From contig JANXZS010000248.1 of assembly GCA_025355385.1 (NCBI GenBank), positions 1 to 45,732 of the forward strand: a stretch of DNA of 45,732 nucleotides, given 5' to 3'. Position numbers and translations under genes: made by a program. The notes beneath the pieces were generated by a model that ran no database searches, was not told the DNA's origin, and saw only the letters and a list, made by a program, of their open reading frames with translations. Source of the stretch: Acidobacteriaceae bacterium (lineage in GTDB: Bacteria > Acidobacteriota > Terriglobia > Terriglobales > Acidobacteriaceae). This document shows positions 44,901 through 45,732 of this stretch, piece by piece (within the stretch, counting starts at the first letter, position 1; the number at the start of each line of letters is the position of its first letter).

Positions 44901-45568
44901 CCAGATCCTCCTCCGGAACCGCTATACCCGATATCGTTAAAACCCGACCCGTTTGCCGCGCCTGTGGCCAACGACCGGCCGGTCGTATTCACGGTTCCCG
45001 GGACGAGCAACGCCAGGGAGCCCACCTCTCTAAGGTTCAGGGGCATGCTCAGGATTTGCGCCTGACCTACAACCGTGCCCAGACTGGCGTTCGTGGTATC
45101 AACCAGGGTCGGAGTGGCTTCTACCGACACACTCTGAGTTTCGGCGCCCACCTTCAGCTCGAAATTCTGCGTCAGTTGTTGGTACAGGCTTAATGAAACG
45201 CCCGAGAGAGTTGTCTTGCCGAAGCCGGAATGGACGACGGTTTCCGTGTAGGTGCCGGCCGGCAGCGATAGAAACTCATAGTGGCCGGATGCATCGGATG
45301 TCGTAGTGCTCGGCACGCCGGTACTGCTATTGATGACGGTGATCTCCGCCTGGGGAAGCACTGCGTGCGTAGGGTCCGTCACCGTACCCACGATGCTGCC
45401 GGTCGTGGCCTGGCTCCACCCTGGCGTCGCGATCCAAACTGACGATGCCGCGAGCACCAACAGCATCGAGCGAAGACACACCCGTTCCGCCACAATCCCG
45501 GCCCGAGATCGCATCCCTGCCGTTTCCGCACATTGATCTGTCAAGGTTTGTCTAGGAATAAATCTCAT
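41981..45568 (-). CDS. Oar-like TonB-dependent receptor with N-terminal regulatory-like domain
   Basis: An outer-membrane active transporter of 1195 residues. The start, ATG 45568, has GGGAGAG 6 bp upstream; the frame is open to 45697. A signal peptide (LRSMLLVLAASSVWIATPGW, cut near SQA) is followed by a carboxypeptidase-regulatory-like Ig domain (about 55-140, GSIVGTVTDPTHAVLPQAEI, GHYEFLSLPAGTYTETV). Next come a plug (about 150-290, with LNLREVGSLALLVPGTVNTT, SGTVMNLITNSGTN), and a long barrel ending in LAIKLDF with the terminal Phe. No separate TonB-box is obvious. This domain order and size are typical of Acidobacteriota. The substrate is unknown; the co-directional aminotransferase, dehydrogenase and regulator suggest a linked catabolic substrate. 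Confidence 0.92.
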   Translation of the reverse strand: MRFIPRQTLTDQCAETAGMRSRAGIVAERVCLRSMLLVLAASSVWIATPGWSQATTGSIVGTVTDPTHAVLPQAEITVINSSTGVPSTTTSDASGHYEFLSLPAGTYTETVVHSGFGKTTLSGVSLSLYQQLTQNFELKVGAETQSVSVEATPTLVDTTNASLGTVVGQAQILSMPLNLREVGSLALLVPGTVNTTGRSLATGAANGSGFNDIGYSGSGGGSGGNVLLIDGMISRALNNSSFALDPPPEMVQEFKIQNNVYDASFGLASGTVMNLITNSGTNGVHGSAWEYARNGVMDATGYFALTRPNLSRNQFGGSIGGPFVKNKIFYFGSYEGLRLTQGIVSASVVPTASEKTGDFSSFLTGTTANLCTASGAAAPANLKFDTGQLFDPASEANFTCPADPQNPSAGTTSIVVGNPIPGNRLTALDPVAQKVLALFPNPNRQGVVNYTNETPQKQQNDQFDVRVDASLSKVNTLFVRYLVGNSNILFPGALPAFNGYQHFLGQNLVGGWTRVLGPSAINDVRIGYQRDNLTYACSGCPRPPGTLAGFEIAGLLNPLPQFNEYPNILLNNFPLWGDGFPGYFPVTAPDAIEQFEDTFTKVAGRHTLTLGANVDFWQTKGVTDPLQANGRFVFNGQYSSLAGEISGVNPISDLADLELGYPSAGQFTKNAIVTNLTGGNWISLFSQDNFRATPRLNVQAGLRWEYRRQPTDTQNKLAAFYPLSKTFQPGDALLITALPDAANDDLCSNPYFRSASGQCLIMTSGMRKAKGLTGNKVRQVSFGPGAGYFAPRFGVSWQPMGSDRLVVHAGAGIFMDLPDTNRMGSFANNNPVFTQTPNFVTAFGAPPPLTNGVPTKTQQTFVNAPLVSLSGITSQLMPSPFYKTPETYEWSLSLQSQIAKQWGAEVAYVGNRGLHLDYMHNLGNQPQPGVGDLQPRRPYPDFNTLLYDDYQASSKYQSIYAKLEKKATNGLAALISYTFSKSLDNEGGNIDNQSATQNDNNPNAEYSVSDFNAKHTLVISAVYELPFGSGKQFLSSGHYENLLAGGWQVSAIVSAHSGQPFTVTSAQDYSNTGSSSPRPDRVCNGSGPNKISKWFNNSCFTTTALGQALANGTPRFGTAGRNILLLPGVQNWDLAFIKKTTLRGPFAAEFKAELFNAFNHTNLGAPGSVIGTDTAGVISSSGPSRDVQLAIKLDF

Positions 45569-45732
45569 CGTGTCTCTCCCAAGTAGTGCCGCGAGGCGTT
45601 TTGGTATGAGAAACGTTAGCCCAGTTTTGATTGGCCGTCGATGAGCGTTGCGGGCCTTAAACAGAAGCCGTCCAGCATATTGAACAGATACGCTCACGTT
45701 GTAGATTGTCTGGCGCCTGGCTTAGGTGGTGC

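Noticed and set aside
1-45732. CRISPR arrays, rRNA genes, phage structural genes, complete insertion sequences
   Set aside because: None seen. There are no regularly spaced repeats, no rRNA-like stretches, and only the single integrase and IS66 fragments.

Overview
This window looks like a chromosomal piece of an Acidobacteriota genome, most likely class Terriglobia (subdivision 1). That is an inference. It rests on the very large TonB-dependent receptor with an N-terminal carboxypeptidase-regulatory-like domain and a terminal Phe, the HipA-like kinase of the MRRMRGGAQ type, and a SurA-like isomerase with a long Lys/Ala/Pro tail. The sequence is moderately GC-rich and Gram-negative in character.

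Layout. 1-1808: the 3' part of a DUF2130 gene, a gene-poor stretch, the C-terminal remnant of a tyrosine integrase, and tRNA-Val(GAC), which looks like the decayed edge of an element inserted at the tRNA. 2000-2814: a PgsA-type phosphatidyltransferase and a small metal-ribbon-like protein. 3086-9235: a complete iron-sulfur cluster operon, iscR-iscS-iscU-iscA-hscB-hscA-fdx-iscX, with a candidate IscR-type operator in front. 9266-10674: a YraN endonuclease-like protein, a cation-transporter-like membrane protein and a 58-residue membrane protein. 10744-18429: a class III aminotransferase, an EamA permease, aroB overlapping ubiE/menG, a cation diffusion facilitator with three C-terminal domain copies, and an OsmC gene coupled to a PASTA membrane protein.

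18439-25851: seven minus-strand genes in one tight array (surA-like, yhaM-like, EVE domain, aroC, def, fmt, rsmB). They cover periplasmic folding, RNA turnover, aromatic biosynthesis and formyl-Met/ribosome maturation. A nested 17-bp inverted repeat closes the array. 26072-31717: a TetR regulator and an ECF sigma factor diverging around a perfect 14-bp palindrome, a methyltransferase, a HipA-like kinase overlapping a small unknown gene, and a CtpA-type protease.

32133-38223 is a decayed resistance or metal island. It holds remnants of an IS66 transposase, a frameshifted mercury-type merR with half of a mer operator, a broken PiT phosphate transporter, the C-terminus of a mercuric-reductase-like oxidoreductase, a broken VIT1/CCC1 iron/manganese transporter, and an internally deleted membrane acyltransferase. 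Only an AhpD-like protein and katG remain intact. 38226-45568: an IclR regulator, a 3-hydroxyacyl-CoA dehydrogenase-like enzyme, a glutamate-1-semialdehyde-aminotransferase-like enzyme and a 1195-residue TonB receptor, all on the minus strand. Together they look like a regulated uptake and catabolic unit for an unidentified amino- or hydroxy-acid-like substrate.

The best candidates for something new are the HipA-like kinase with its overlapping partner, the four-fold [RY]-type motif in the tail of the SurA-like protein, the nested inverted repeat at 18439-18556, and the TonB/aminotransferase/dehydrogenase/IclR locus. No CRISPR array, phage structural module or complete insertion sequence was seen.
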